From: Luteimonas cucumeris
GTDB lineage: Bacteria > Pseudomonadota > Gammaproteobacteria > Xanthomonadales > Xanthomonadaceae
DNA: 64,000 bases
NCBI RefSeq assembly: GCF_007830035.1
Contig: NZ_VLKN01000002.1
Span: 1 to 64,000 of the forward strand
Direction of reading: 5' to 3'
The position numbers and the translations under genes are program-made. Shown piece by piece: positions 1 through 8,442 of this stretch; positions within the stretch are counted from its first letter, which is position 1; each line of letters opens with the position of its first letter. The notes beneath the pieces were generated by a model, which saw only the letters and a program-made list of their open reading frames with translations, did not search any database and was not told the DNA's origin.

Positions 1-425
1 CGGCGCGCCCCGCCGATGGCCGCATCGAAACCGTGCGCATCCAGCGCCTGCTTCAGCGCCTGGGTCTTCATCACGTCGGTGTGCACCGTGGCGCCATGGC
101 TGATCGGGCCGATGCCCTGGGCCAGGCCGTCGGGGTTGGTGTGCACGTGCAGCTGCACGCCCGTCTCGGCCACGCGCCGGTCGCGAAACGCGATCATCTC
201 GCCGAACTTCCAGCCGGTGTCCACGTGCAGCAGCGGGATCGGCGGGCGCGCCGGATAAAACGCCTTGAGCAGCAGGTGCAGCAGCACCGAACTGTCCTTG
301 CCGATCGAATACAGCAGCACCGGATGCCGGCACTGCGCCGCCACCTCGCGCAGGATGTACACGCTCTCGGCTTCGAGACGGTCCAGGTGAGTGAGGTGCG
401 TGGTCGGCTGTACGTTTTCCTGCAT
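1..425 (-). CDS. cysD: Sulfate adenylyltransferase subunit 2 (partial, 3' end outside window)
   Basis: This is the first 141 codons of CysD, which with the GTPase CysN makes adenosine 5'-phosphosulfate from ATP and sulfate in the cytosol. The reading frame is open from the ATG at 425 to the window edge. The protein begins [20 protein letters not shown] and carries the ATP-pyrophosphatase P-loop [10 protein letters not shown] near residue 40, followed by [10 protein letters not shown], both typical of CysD. A GAGGTGG ribosome binding site lies directly upstream, and the stop of the preceding gene is only 7 bases away, so the two are probably co-transcribed. CysN would be expected just beyond the left edge, which cannot be seen here. 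Confidence 0.93.
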   Translation of the reverse strand, partial: MQENVQPTTHLTHLDRLEAESVYILREVAAQCRHPVLLYSIGKDSSVLLHLLLKAFYPARPPIPLLHVDTGWKFGEMIAFRDRRVAETGVQLHVHTNPDGLAQGIGPISHGATVHTDVMKTQALKQALDAHGFDAAIGGAR

Positions 426-432
426 GTCCACC

Positions 433-2052
433 TCAGATGGCCTTGCCTGCACGTAGCGCGCGCACCAGGTCGGGTGCGGCGAAACTATCGCTACGCGATA
501 CCGACCAGAAGTGCCGGAACACCGCGTGCTCGGGAATACGGCCGATCAGGTCGCCCTTGTGCAGAAACCTGTACAGCGTGGCCAGCGACTGTATCTCGAC
601 CGCGGAAACCCGGCGCAGGATGTGTTCCGGCCCGAGCTGCGCCGGATGCTCGAGACCGGCCGCGCACAGCAGGTCGCGCAGTGCGCGCAACGTATTCTGG
701 TGGAACTGGTACACGCGCGTCGCCTTGTCGGGCACATCGAGCCTTTGCCAACGCCTCGGGTCCTGCGTGGCGATGCCGGTCGGGCAGCGATCGGTATGGC
801 AGCTCTGTGACTGGATGCATCCCAGCGCGAACATGAAACCACGCGCGGCGTTGCACCAGTCGGCGCCCAGCGCCAGCGTTCGGGCCAGGTCGAAAGCGCT
901 GACGATCTTGCCGGCCGCCCCGATCCTGATCCTGTCGCGCAGGTCCAGGCCAACCAGGGTGTTGTGCACCAGGGTCAAGCCTTCTCGCATCGGGACACCG
1001 ACATGCTCGATGAACTCCGCTGGCGCCGCGCCGGTACCGCCTTCGGCGCCGTCGACGACGATGAAGTCCGGCAGCAATCCGGTTTCCGCCATTGCCTTGG
1101 CGATGCCGAACCATTCCCATGGATGGCCGATCGCCAGCTTGAAGCCGGTTGGCTTGCCGCCCGACAGTTCGCGCAGCCGCGCGACGAATTCCAGCAGTCC
1201 CACCGGCGTCGAGAACGCGCTGTGCTGCGCCGGCGATACGCACTCCACGCCTTCCGGGACACCGCGCGTGACCGCGATCTCGGCGCTGACCTTGGGACCC
1301 GGCAATACGCCGCCATGGCCGGGCTTGGCGCCCTGCGACAGCTTCAGCTCGATCATCCGCACCTGCGGATCGCGCGCATTGTGCGCAAAGCGCTCTTCAT
1401 CGAAGCGGCCTTCCGCATCGCGGCAACCGAAGTAGCCGGAACCGATTTCCCAGACCAGGTCGCCGCCGTTTTCGCGGTGGTACGGCGAAATCGATCCCTC
1501 ACCGGTGTCGTGGTAGAAGCCGCCGCGCCGGGCACCGGCGTTGAGCGCGCGGATGGCATTGGCCGACAGCGAGCCGAAGCTCATCGCCGAGACGTTGAAC
1601 ACGCTGGCGTCGTAGGGCTGCGCCGTGTTGCCGCCGATGCGGACGCGGAAATCGTGCGAGGCGATATGCGTCGGCGCCATCGAATGGTTGATCCATTCGT
1701 AATCGACGCCATACACGTCGCGTTCGGTGCCGAACGGTACAACATCCAGCGCCTGCTTGGACCGCTGGTAGACCAGCGCCCGCTGTTCGCGCGAAAAAGG
1801 CGACTCCTGCAGGTCGCTCTCGATGAAATACTGCCGGATCTCAGGCCCGATCGACTCCAGGCCATAGCGCAAATGCGCCAGGATCGGATAGTTGCGCCGC
1901 AGCGTACTGCGCTTCTGCAGCAGGTCCCAGCTGCCCAACGCCGTCAGCAATCCGAAAGCAACCACGCCCCACCACCCGTCGCGATGCGCCGCCACCTGCT
2001 GCAGCGACAGCGCGAACAGGATCAGGCTTGCGATGTAGGCCGTGTAGCGCAT
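433..2052 (-). CDS. FMN-binding glutamate synthase family protein, membrane-anchored
   Basis: A 539-residue stand-alone relative of the synthase domain of glutamate synthase large subunit. The N-terminus has two hydrophobic segments ([19 protein letters not shown] and [16 protein letters not shown]), so the catalytic part is probably tethered to the membrane. FMN-domain blocks are visible ([36 protein letters not shown]), and cysteines near 412, 418 and 423 form the C-x5-C-x4-C pattern of the 3Fe-4S cluster of GltB. The glutaminase domain is absent, so the substrate is unknown. The ATG at 2052 follows the upstream stop by 2 bases. A longer reading to 2088 would overlap the neighbouring gene and is less likely. 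Confidence 0.9.
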   Translation of the reverse strand: MRYTAYIASLILFALSLQQVAAHRDGWWGVVAFGLLTALGSWDLLQKRSTLRRNYPILAHLRYGLESIGPEIRQYFIESDLQESPFSREQRALVYQRSKQALDVVPFGTERDVYGVDYEWINHSMAPTHIASHDFRVRIGGNTAQPYDASVFNVSAMSFGSLSANAIRALNAGARRGGFYHDTGEGSISPYHRENGGDLVWEIGSGYFGCRDAEGRFDEERFAHNARDPQVRMIELKLSQGAKPGHGGVLPGPKVSAEIAVTRGVPEGVECVSPAQHSAFSTPVGLLEFVARLRELSGGKPTGFKLAIGHPWEWFGIAKAMAETGLLPDFIVVDGAEGGTGAAPAEFIEHVGVPMREGLTLVHNTLVGLDLRDRIRIGAAGKIVSAFDLARTLALGADWCNAARGFMFALGCIQSQSCHTDRCPTGIATQDPRRWQRLDVPDKATRVYQFHQNTLRALRDLLCAAGLEHPAQLGPEHILRRVSAVEIQSLATLYRFLHKGDLIGRIPEHAVFRHFWSVSRSDSFAAPDLVRALRAGKAI

Positions 2053-2054
2053 CA

Positions 2055-3332
2055 CTACAACCTGTCGTCGACCGCGTCGCGCGGCCATGCCGATTTCACG
2101 TCGTACACGACCGCACCGGGCTTGGCGAGCGCGCGGATCGCGACGGGATTCATCGCCGCGAACTGGCGGTGCGCCACCGCCAGCACGACCGCGTCATAGT
2201 CCGTCGATGCCGGCATGGCCATCGGGCGCAGGCCCAGCTCGTGCTCGGCTTCGTCTGGATCTGCCCAGGGATCCCAGACATCAATGGCCGCGCCTGCCTC
2301 GCGCAATGCATCGACCACGTTCATCACCCGGCTGTTGCGCAGGTCCGGGCAGTTTTCCTTGAAAGTCAGGCCCAGCACCAGCACCTTGGCACGGGCTGGA
2401 TCGACGTCGCGCTCGCCCATCAATGCCAGCACCCGCTCGGCGACATGACGACCGACTTTGTTGTTGATGGCGCGCGCGATTTCGATCAGTTCGGGGTGAT
2501 AACCCGCGGCCTCCGATTTATGCATCAGGTAGTACGGATCGACACCGATGCAGTGGCCGCCGACCAGGCCCGGCCGGAACGGCAGGAAATTCCACTTCGT
2601 GCCGGCAGCTTCGAGCACGTCGAGGGTGTCGATACCCAGGCGGTCGAAGATCAGCGACAGTTCGTTGACCAGCGCGATATTGACGTCGCGCTGCACGTTC
2701 TCGATCACCTTGGCGGCCTCGGCGACACGGATCGACGGCGCGCGATGGGTGCCGGCGGTGATGATGCTGGCGTAGAGCGCATCGACGAAGGCAGCGATCT
2801 CCGGCGTCGAACCGGACGTGATCTTGACGATCGAAGGCAGTGGCCGCTTGTGGTCGCCCGGATTGATCCGCTCCGGGCTGTAGCCGCAGAAGAAATCCGT
2901 GTTGAAGCGCAGCCCGGAACCTTCTTCGAGCAGCGGCACGCAGACCTCCTCGGTGGTGCCCGGATACACGGTGGATTCGTAGATCACCAGGTCGCCATGC
3001 TTGAGTACCGTCGCCAGCGTGCGGCTGGCCAGTTGCAACGGGCGCAGGTCGGGCCGCTGTTCGGCGTCGATCGGCGTCGGCACGGTGACGATGTAGACGT
3101 TGCAATCGCCGAGGTCTTCCACGCTTTGCGTAAGCGTGATTCGCGTCGCCGTCCGCAGCGCCTCGGCGGTGGTTTCCAATGTGCGATCGTGGCCCTCGCG
3201 CAGTTCGGCGATGCGCTGCGGATCGATGTCGAAGCCAACCACGTCGAGCGTCCGGCCGAATTCAACCGCCAGCGGCAACCCGACATAGCCCAGGCCGATG
3301 ATGGCAATACGGGCTTCCGCGATATCGCGCAT
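2055..3332 (-). CDS. tviB: Nucleotide sugar dehydrogenase (UDP-HexNAc 6-dehydrogenase, TviB/VipA type)
   Basis: This 425-residue enzyme belongs to the UDP-glucose/GDP-mannose dehydrogenase family, which oxidises the C6 hydroxyl of a nucleotide sugar to a uronic acid using NAD. The Rossmann motif GLGYVGLP is at residues 13-20, TVYPGTTEEV near 121-130, the FFCGYSPERINPGD block at 147-160, and the catalytic cysteine is C261 in GGHCIGVDPYY. The family resemblance is closest to TviB/VipA, which acts on UDP-GlcNAc for capsule or O-antigen. The exact sugar cannot be settled from sequence alone. No glycosyltransferases are adjacent. A GGAG site lies just upstream of the ATG. Confidence 0.9.
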   Translation of the reverse strand: MRDIAEARIAIIGLGYVGLPLAVEFGRTLDVVGFDIDPQRIAELREGHDRTLETTAEALRTATRITLTQSVEDLGDCNVYIVTVPTPIDAEQRPDLRPLQLASRTLATVLKHGDLVIYESTVYPGTTEEVCVPLLEEGSGLRFNTDFFCGYSPERINPGDHKRPLPSIVKITSGSTPEIAAFVDALYASIITAGTHRAPSIRVAEAAKVIENVQRDVNIALVNELSLIFDRLGIDTLDVLEAAGTKWNFLPFRPGLVGGHCIGVDPYYLMHKSEAAGYHPELIEIARAINNKVGRHVAERVLALMGERDVDPARAKVLVLGLTFKENCPDLRNSRVMNVVDALREAGAAIDVWDPWADPDEAEHELGLRPMAMPASTDYDAVVLAVAHRQFAAMNPVAIRALAKPGAVVYDVKSAWPRDAVDDRL

Positions 3333-3494
3333 GGAACTCCAGCGTCATAAGTGAGAACCCGCACCACGTCCCTGCGACTCGTTGATCCGGCAGCCGATCA
3401 ACATGGCAGGCACGGTCGTCGGGACGTGCGTCAGGCACAGGTCACTACTGTAGACGCCCGGACCGCTTTGCTGAAGCCATGCGGCCGGCCCCGG

Positions 3495-4118
3495 TCAAAA
3501 GCGGCCGCCGGCCTGGTGCCAGCGCAGCACCTCGGGTGGCAGGAGCGGCGCCAGATCGACGTCCAGCGCGACGTAGGCATCCAGCGCATCGAGCAGGACA
3601 CGACGCAGCGTCGGCGACGTTGCGGGCACACCCTGATTTTCGGCCTCCTGATACAGGTCCGCGATGACCTTGTCCGTCCAGGCGTAGAGCGCGGCGCTCT
3701 GCGTCAGCAATCGGCGCCGCAGCCACGGCCGCAGTGATGCGTGGTGCACGAAGCCTTCTTCCGCCAGCAATCGCGCCTGCTCGGCCAGAGGGTCGCCGGC
3801 GCCGCGGAACCATTCAGAGAAACCGCCGGCCTGCTCGCGGATGACCAGCGGTGCGGGCGCATTGTGGAGGGCGATGGCGCGATGCAGCCGCGTTTCCAGC
3901 GTTCGCGCTTCGCGTACCGAATCCGTTTCGATCAGGTAGCCCGCATCCAGGTCGAAGAACTCGTAGAAGCGGCCATGCAGCGCGTGCAGGCGGACCAGCG
4001 GATCGCGCGCGAAACCCACTTTCGCGATGTCTTCGTAGGCGCAGGGCGCCACGTACAGGAAACAGGTGCCCCGGCTCAGGGTTCGCGCGCTTTCTTCGTG
4101 CTGGCCGGAAACGATCAT
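3495..4118 (-). CDS. GIY-YIG-like nuclease family protein
   Basis: A 207-residue protein starting MIVSGQHEESARTL. Its N-terminal ~95 residues resemble the T5orf172-type branch of the GIY-YIG fold: FLYVAP and KVGFARDP stand in for the GIY and YIG strands, followed by the RLHALHGRFYEF helix and a glutamate in ARTLETRLHRAI at the position of the metal ligand. The rest, rich in Arg and Leu, has no family I recognise. The start is set by an ATGA overlap with the stop of xthA at 4115-4118, which implies translational coupling to exonuclease III. Nuclease activity is inferred from the fold pattern only. Confidence 0.72.
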   Translation of the reverse strand: MIVSGQHEESARTLSRGTCFLYVAPCAYEDIAKVGFARDPLVRLHALHGRFYEFFDLDAGYLIETDSVREARTLETRLHRAIALHNAPAPLVIREQAGGFSEWFRGAGDPLAEQARLLAEEGFVHHASLRPWLRRRLLTQSAALYAWTDKVIADLYQEAENQGVPATSPTLRRVLLDALDAYVALDVDLAPLLPPEVLRWHQAGGRF

Positions 4119-4930
4119 TGTTTCGCGCGGCGGCGTACCGCCTCCGCCTTGAACGTGACCCAGGTCGGCGCATGGTCGCTGGCTTTCGGGAGTCCGCGCA
4201 CCCAGCGGTCGACGCCGGCCTGCTTCAATCGCGGCGCCAGTTGCCTGTTGAGCAGGATGTGATCGATGCGCAGGCCTGAATCGCGCTGCCAGTGCTGCCG
4301 GAAGTAGTCCCAGAACGTGTAGATGCGTTCGTCCGGATGCGACTCGCGAACGGCATCGATCCAGCCCTGCGCCAGCAGCTTCTGGTAACGCTCGCGACTT
4401 TCCGGCTGCAGCAGCGCGTCCTTCAGCCACGAACGCGGATTGTAGATGTCGAAATCGGTGGGAACGACGTTGAAGTCGCCGGCCAGCGCGACCGGATGGC
4501 CGCTGTCGAACAGCGAGCGAGCATGGCGGATCAGCCGATCGAACCATTTCAACTTGTAGTCGAATTTCGGCCCCGGTTGCGGATTGCCGTTGGGCAGATA
4601 CAGGCAGCCGACGATGATGCCGTGCGCAGCGGCTTCCAGATAGCGGCTCTGGTCATCGGCCCGGTCGCCGGGGAGCACGCGCCTGCTTTCCACGGGATCG
4701 GCGCCCTTGGCCAGTATCGCCACGCCGTTCCACGAGCGCTGTCCCTTCCACAGCGCGCCATAACCGGCGGCACGGATGTCCCCGATCGGAAACCCTTCGT
4801 CGATTGCCTTGAGTTCCTGCAGGCAGGCGATATCAGGTGCTTCCTTGTCCAGCCAGGCCAGCAGGTGTGGCAAGCGCGAGCGGATGCCATTGACGTTGTA
4901 CGTCGCCAGCTTGAGTGTCCCGCGTGCCAT
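4115..4930 (-). CDS. xthA: Exodeoxyribonuclease III
   Basis: A 271-residue AP endonuclease/3'-5' exonuclease of the EEP superfamily, acting in base excision repair. Signature blocks are present in order: LATYNVNGIRSRL with the metal-site Asn, CLQELKA with the catalytic Glu, YLPNGNP, AGDFNVVP with the Asp/Asn pair, LRIDHILLN, and SDHAPT with the catalytic Asp-His. The ATG at 4930 is chosen because AAAGGAG lies 6-8 bases upstream. A GTG at 4951 would read through that site. It is coupled by an ATGA overlap to the downstream GIY-YIG-like gene, and together they may form a small DNA-processing operon. Confidence 0.95.
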   Translation of the reverse strand: MARGTLKLATYNVNGIRSRLPHLLAWLDKEAPDIACLQELKAIDEGFPIGDIRAAGYGALWKGQRSWNGVAILAKGADPVESRRVLPGDRADDQSRYLEAAAHGIIVGCLYLPNGNPQPGPKFDYKLKWFDRLIRHARSLFDSGHPVALAGDFNVVPTDFDIYNPRSWLKDALLQPESRERYQKLLAQGWIDAVRESHPDERIYTFWDYFRQHWQRDSGLRIDHILLNRQLAPRLKQAGVDRWVRGLPKASDHAPTWVTFKAEAVRRRAKQ

Positions 4931-5032
4931 CACGGCTCCTTTCAGTTCCACCGGACGTGACCGGAAACGCGTTGACGCGGCAGCCGATGCGGCCCCGCTA
5001 TGCTGCCGCCGACTCGATGCCAGGTACGAACC

Positions 5033-5230
5033 ATGACCAGACTCGACAAACCGCTACGCCGGGAGGTAGTCGTCGGTGACCAGCCGTATACGCTCACCAT
5101 CGATCCCGACGGCCTCAAACTGGTCGAAAAGGGACGACGCAAGGGCGTCGAACTGCGATGGATAGATCTGGTGAACGGCGATGCCGCGCTCGCCGCGGCA
5201 TTGCAGGCTTCGGTGATGGCCAGCCGCTGA
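5033..5230 (+). CDS. Small conserved-looking hypothetical protein (65 aa)
   Basis: A 65-codon gene transcribed away from xthA, starting MTRLDKPLRREVVVGDQPYT. It is a compact, charged, probably all-beta protein with alternating hydrophobic residues (YTLTIDPDGLKLVEKG) and a C-terminal helix (GDAALAAALQASVMASR). It has no signal peptide, membrane segment or cysteine. I do not recognise a function. Codon use matches the neighbours, which argues for a real gene despite its size. An upstream extension to 5000 is possible but has no better start signal. Confidence 0.6.
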   Translation: MTRLDKPLRREVVVGDQPYTLTIDPDGLKLVEKGRRKGVELRWIDLVNGDAALAAALQASVMASR

Positions 5231-5257
5231 CATGGCCCGCCAGTGCGCGCGGTCGTC

Positions 5258-5386
5258 TCATCCGCGTTTCTGGTTGTCTTCCGCCTGCCTGTCGCGCTGT
5301 TCCTGCGTGCGCTGTTCGCGCTTCTCGTCGCGTTGCTGATCCGATGGGCGCTTGTTGCCGTTCGGGTTGTCTTTGTCTTCTTCCAC
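5258..5386 (-). CDS. Very small, highly charged hypothetical protein (42 aa)
   Basis: A 42-codon reading frame starting at GTG 5386 with GGAGG eight bases upstream. The product is almost entirely Asp, Glu, Lys, Arg, Gln and Asn (for example QQRDEKREQRTQEQRDRQ) and should be a disordered or helical cytosolic peptide. The opposite strand gives a long hydrophobic frame, which is simply the complement of these charged codons. The good ribosome binding site and the non-random composition support translation. No function can be proposed. Confidence 0.5.
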   Translation of the reverse strand: MEEDKDNPNGNKRPSDQQRDEKREQRTQEQRDRQAEDNQKRG

Positions 5387-5508
5387 AGCCAATGCCTCCA
5401 CACGAGGTGTAGCCGCACTCTAGGCTTTCCCTGGTGAATCCTTCGTGCAGCGATCCTCGATGCCGCGCAGGCAGACAGGTCTGCAGGCATTTTTTCAGAA
5501 GTCTTACG

Positions 5509-5595
5509 TGGTGCCCGGGGCGGGGGTCGAACCCGCATGGCCTTGCGGCCGAGGGATTTTAAGTCCCTTGCGTATACCAGTTTCGCCACCCGGGC
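5509..5595 (-). tRNA. tRNA-Leu (anticodon TAA)
   Basis: An 87-base class II tRNA on the minus strand. The acceptor stem GCCCGGG pairs with CCCGGGC, the discriminator is A, and CCA is encoded. The anticodon loop reads CTTAAAA within the stem AAGGGA/TCCCT, giving TAA. A long variable arm (TCGGCCGCAAGGCCA) and a GTTCGAC T-loop are present. It is the last of three tRNAs, in the same Gly-Cys-Leu order as glyW-cysT-leuZ of E. coli. Confidence 0.97.
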
Positions 5596-5644
5596 CTGAT
5601 CGCGCGGCGGGATGCCTGCCGCGTGGCTGCATGTTAAGCGCGCA

Positions 5645-5669
5645 ACAAAAAACCCGCACGTGGCGGGTT
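5645..5669 (-). terminator. Intrinsic terminator between tRNA-Cys and tRNA-Leu
   Basis: On the minus strand AACCCGC and GCGGGTT form a 7-bp stem around a 5-base loop, followed immediately by a run of T. It lies downstream of tRNA-Cys and upstream of tRNA-Leu, so tRNA-Leu would need read-through or its own promoter. Confidence 0.75.
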
Positions 5670-5699
5670 TCTGCTCGATGCGGACGGCGCCGCAGCGAC

Positions 5700-5773
5700 T
5701 GGAGGCCTGGGTCGGAATTGAACCGGCGTACGCGGCTTTGCAGGCCGCTGCATAACCACTCTGCCACCAGGCC
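5700..5773 (-). tRNA. tRNA-Cys (anticodon GCA)
   Basis: A 74-base tRNA on the minus strand. The acceptor stem GGCCTGG pairs with CCAGGCC, with U as discriminator (the usual base for tRNA-Cys) and encoded CCA. The anticodon loop CCTGCAAAG gives GCA. It is the middle gene of the Gly-Cys-Leu cluster behind pgsA. Confidence 0.97.
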
Positions 5774-5843
5774 GGTGACTTGATCTGCGGAAAACAGCTT
5801 ATGGCTTCCGGCGCACGATTGCACGGCTGCCTTTACGGTCCCG

Positions 5844-5870
5844 ATAAAACGAAACCCCGGCGAACCGGGG
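5844..5870 (-). terminator. Hairpin with UUCG tetraloop after tRNA-Gly
   Basis: On the minus strand CCCCGG-TTCG-CCGGGG forms a 6-bp stem closed by a UUCG tetraloop, followed by TTTCGTTTT. The stem and T-rich tail fit an intrinsic terminator or a stable 3' end between tRNA-Gly and tRNA-Cys. Confidence 0.7.
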
Positions 5871-5881
5871 TCTGCTTGATC

Positions 5882-5947
<66 letters not shown>

Positions 5948-5957
<10 letters not shown>

Positions 5958-6592
5958 GGAAGAGGCGGAATTTTAACGTCTCGTACGGGAGTGTCAACAG
6001 CCACGCCTTCACCGGCACGCAAAACCGGCCATGCCGCGCGCAGGTAGGCGAGGCCCGACCATAATGTCAACAAGGCCGCGACCGCCAGCAGCCAGTCGCC
6101 GATGTGGAAAATCGGCCCGCCCAGCCACGGTTCAGGACGCGGTGGTTTTTCCGGCGTCACCGAATACAGCAGGCACAGCAGCGCCACCATCTGCACCACC
6201 GTCTTGATCTTGCCGATGGCCGCCACCCCCACCTTGGCGCGCTGCCCGAGTTCGGCCATCCATTCGCGCAGCGCCGACACCGCGATCTCGCGACCCACGA
6301 TCACCGCCGCCCAGAACGCCATCCAGGGCGTGGGGTGGCCCTGCACGATCAGGAACAGCGCGGTGGCCACCATCAGTTTGTCGGCCACCGGGTCCAGGAA
6401 CGCGCCGAACGCCGAATACTGGTGGTAGCGACGCGCGATCCAGCCGTCCAGCCAGTCGGTCAGCGCGGCCAGTCCGAAGATCGCCGCCGTGGCGAAATTG
6501 GTCCATCGGAACGGCAGGTAAAACACCAGCACCAGCACCGGGATCATCATGATCCGCAACAGCGTCAGCATCGTCGGTACCGTCAACTTCAT
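5948..6592 (-). CDS. pgsA: CDP-diacylglycerol--glycerol-3-phosphate 3-phosphatidyltransferase
   Basis: A 214-residue integral inner membrane enzyme making phosphatidylglycerophosphate, the committed step to phosphatidylglycerol and cardiolipin. The CDP-alcohol phosphotransferase motif D-G-x2-A-R-x8-G-x3-D-x3-D is complete in DGWIARRYHQYSAFGAFLD plus the following PVAD, near residues 48-72. Several hydrophobic helices flank it. The start ATG overlaps the uvrC stop (ATGA, 6589-6592). The stop TAG lies inside the tRNA-Gly gene, so RNase P cutting at the tRNA 5' end would remove the stop codon from the mRNA. The uvrC-pgsA-tRNA order matches that known in E. coli. Confidence 0.96.
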
Positions 6593-8442
6593 CCTCTGCC
6601 TGGCTCCTGTTGCGGTCGCTCCAGCCCGTGCAGCGCGGCGTAGATACGCTCGGCCAGCGCGGCATTGACGCCTTCGACGCGGGCGATCTCCTCGATGCCT
6701 GCCGCCTTCAATCCGGCCAATCCGCCGAAATGCCGCAACAGGTTAGCGCGTCTGCGCGGGCCGATGCCGGGAATATCCTCGAGCCGGCTGCTGTTGCGCG
6801 CTTTCTGCCGACGGCCGCGGTGGCCGGTGATGGCGAAACGGTGCGCTTCGTCACGTACCTGCTGGATCAGCTGCAGGCCTAGCGAATCGGGGCCCGGATG
6901 CAGCTCGCGGCCGTCGGTGAGCACCAGCGTCTCGTGTCCTGCGCGACGCGCCTCGCCCTTGGCGACGCCGACCAGCCGCACGCCATCGACGCCCAGGTCC
7001 GCCAGCACGGCCCGCGCCTGGGCCAGTTGTCCGGCGCCGCCGTCGATCAGCAGCAGGTCCGGCAGCACACCATCGTCCTCGACCGCACGGCGGAAACGGC
7101 GCTCGAGCGCTTGGTGCATGGCGGCGTAATCGTCGCCCGGCTCGATGCCGGCGATGTTGTAACGCCGGTACTGGCTGCGCAGCGGTCCGTCGGCGTTGAA
7201 CACGACGCAGGAAGCCACGGTGGCCTCGCCCATGATGTGGCTGATGTCGAAGCATTCGATCCGCTGCGGCGCCGTCTCCAGGCCCAGCAGTTCGCGCAGC
7301 GCCTCCAGACGCGCGCCTTGCGCCGCCTGGCTGGAAAGTTCGGTCGCCAGCGAGAGTTCCGCGTTGCGCCGCGCCAGGTCGAGATAGCCGGCGCGCTCGC
7401 CGCGGACGCTGACCTTGATCTGCACGCGGCGGCCACCGGAAGCGGACAGCGCCTGCTCGATCAGTTCGCGATCGGGGATGTCGCGATCGAGCACGATCTC
7501 GCGCGGCGCCGGCTGTTCGGCGTAGTACTGCGAAACGAAGGCCGACAGCACTTCTTCCGCGCTTTCGACGCCGTTGGTCCTGGGGAAGAAGGCCCGCGTG
7601 CCGAGGTTGCGGCCATCGCGGAAGGCCAGCAGCAGCACGCAGGCCGCACTGCCCTGCATGGCGCAGGCCAGCACGTCGAGGTCCGCGGCCATGCCGTCGA
7701 CATACTGACGCGCCTGCAGCTTGCGCAAGGTCAGCACCTGGTCGCGCAGCCGCGCCGCCTGTTCGAAATCCAGGCGCGCGCTGGCTGCTTCCATCGACTG
7801 GTTGAGTTCGTCGGTCAGTTCATCGCTGCGGCCGTCGAGGAACAGCACTGCGCGACGCACAGCATCGGCGTACTCGCCGGCCTCGACGAAGCCCACGCAC
7901 GGCGCGCTGCAACGGCCGATCTGGTACTGCAGGCAGGGCCGCGAGCGGTTGCGGAACACGCTGTCCTCGCAACTGCGCAGCTTGAACAGCTTGTGCATCA
8001 GGTTGAGCGTGTCGCGCACCGCGCCCGCGCCAGGATAGGGGCCGAAGTAACGCCCAGGCACGTTGCGCGGGCCGCGATGGAAGGCGATCCGCGGCCATTC
8101 CTCCTGGGTCAACAATACGTATGGAAAGCTCTTGTCGTCGCGCAGCAGCACGTTGTAGCGCGGCTTCAGCGACTTGATCAGCTGGTTTTCCAGCAGCAGC
8201 GCCTCGCCTTCGGTGCGCGTCACCGTGACTTCCATGCGCGCGACCTGGGCCAGCATCGCCATCGTGCGCGCGGTCTTGGGGGTGGCGCTGAAATAGCTGG
8301 CCACGCGCTTGCGCAAAGCGCCGGCCTTGCCGACGTAGAGCACGCTGTCGTCGGCGGCGAACATGCGGTAGACGCCGGGGGCCGTACTCAGCTGCCGGAC
8401 AAAGGCCTTGCCGTCGAAGGTGGATGCAGTCGCCCGGCTCAT
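6589..8442 (-). CDS. uvrC: Excinuclease ABC subunit C
   Basis: A 617-residue UvrC, the nuclease that makes both incisions in nucleotide excision repair after UvrA/UvrB damage recognition. The order of domains is standard: GIY-YIG at about 20-95 (GVYRMF, LYVGKA), a cysteine-containing linker (RSRPCLQYQIGRCSAPC), the UVR domain that binds UvrB near 205-240, the RNase H-like half with FDISHIMGE and LLIDGGAGQ, and a C-terminal helix-hairpin-helix pair (LEDIPGIGPRRRANLL). The ATG at 8442 overlaps the stop of the upstream NHL gene (ATGA). Reading further upstream would only add sequence antisense to that gene. Confidence 0.97.
   Translation of the reverse strand: MSRATASTFDGKAFVRQLSTAPGVYRMFAADDSVLYVGKAGALRKRVASYFSATPKTARTMAMLAQVARMEVTVTRTEGEALLLENQLIKSLKPRYNVLLRDDKSFPYVLLTQEEWPRIAFHRGPRNVPGRYFGPYPGAGAVRDTLNLMHKLFKLRSCEDSVFRNRSRPCLQYQIGRCSAPCVGFVEAGEYADAVRRAVLFLDGRSDELTDELNQSMEAASARLDFEQAARLRDQVLTLRKLQARQYVDGMAADLDVLACAMQGSAACVLLLAFRDGRNLGTRAFFPRTNGVESAEEVLSAFVSQYYAEQPAPREIVLDRDIPDRELIEQALSASGGRRVQIKVSVRGERAGYLDLARRNAELSLATELSSQAAQGARLEALRELLGLETAPQRIECFDISHIMGEATVASCVVFNADGPLRSQYRRYNIAGIEPGDDYAAMHQALERRFRRAVEDDGVLPDLLLIDGGAGQLAQARAVLADLGVDGVRLVGVAKGEARRAGHETLVLTDGRELHPGPDSLGLQLIQQVRDEAHRFAITGHRGRRQKARNSSRLEDIPGIGPRRRANLLRHFGGLAGLKAAGIEEIARVEGVNAALAERIYAALHGLERPQQEPGRG

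Noticed and set aside
5243-5437. Hydrophobic 64-residue plus-strand frame (MRAVVSSAFLVVFRLPV...)
   Set aside because: It is the complement of the charged 42-codon minus-strand frame; no ribosome binding site precedes it.
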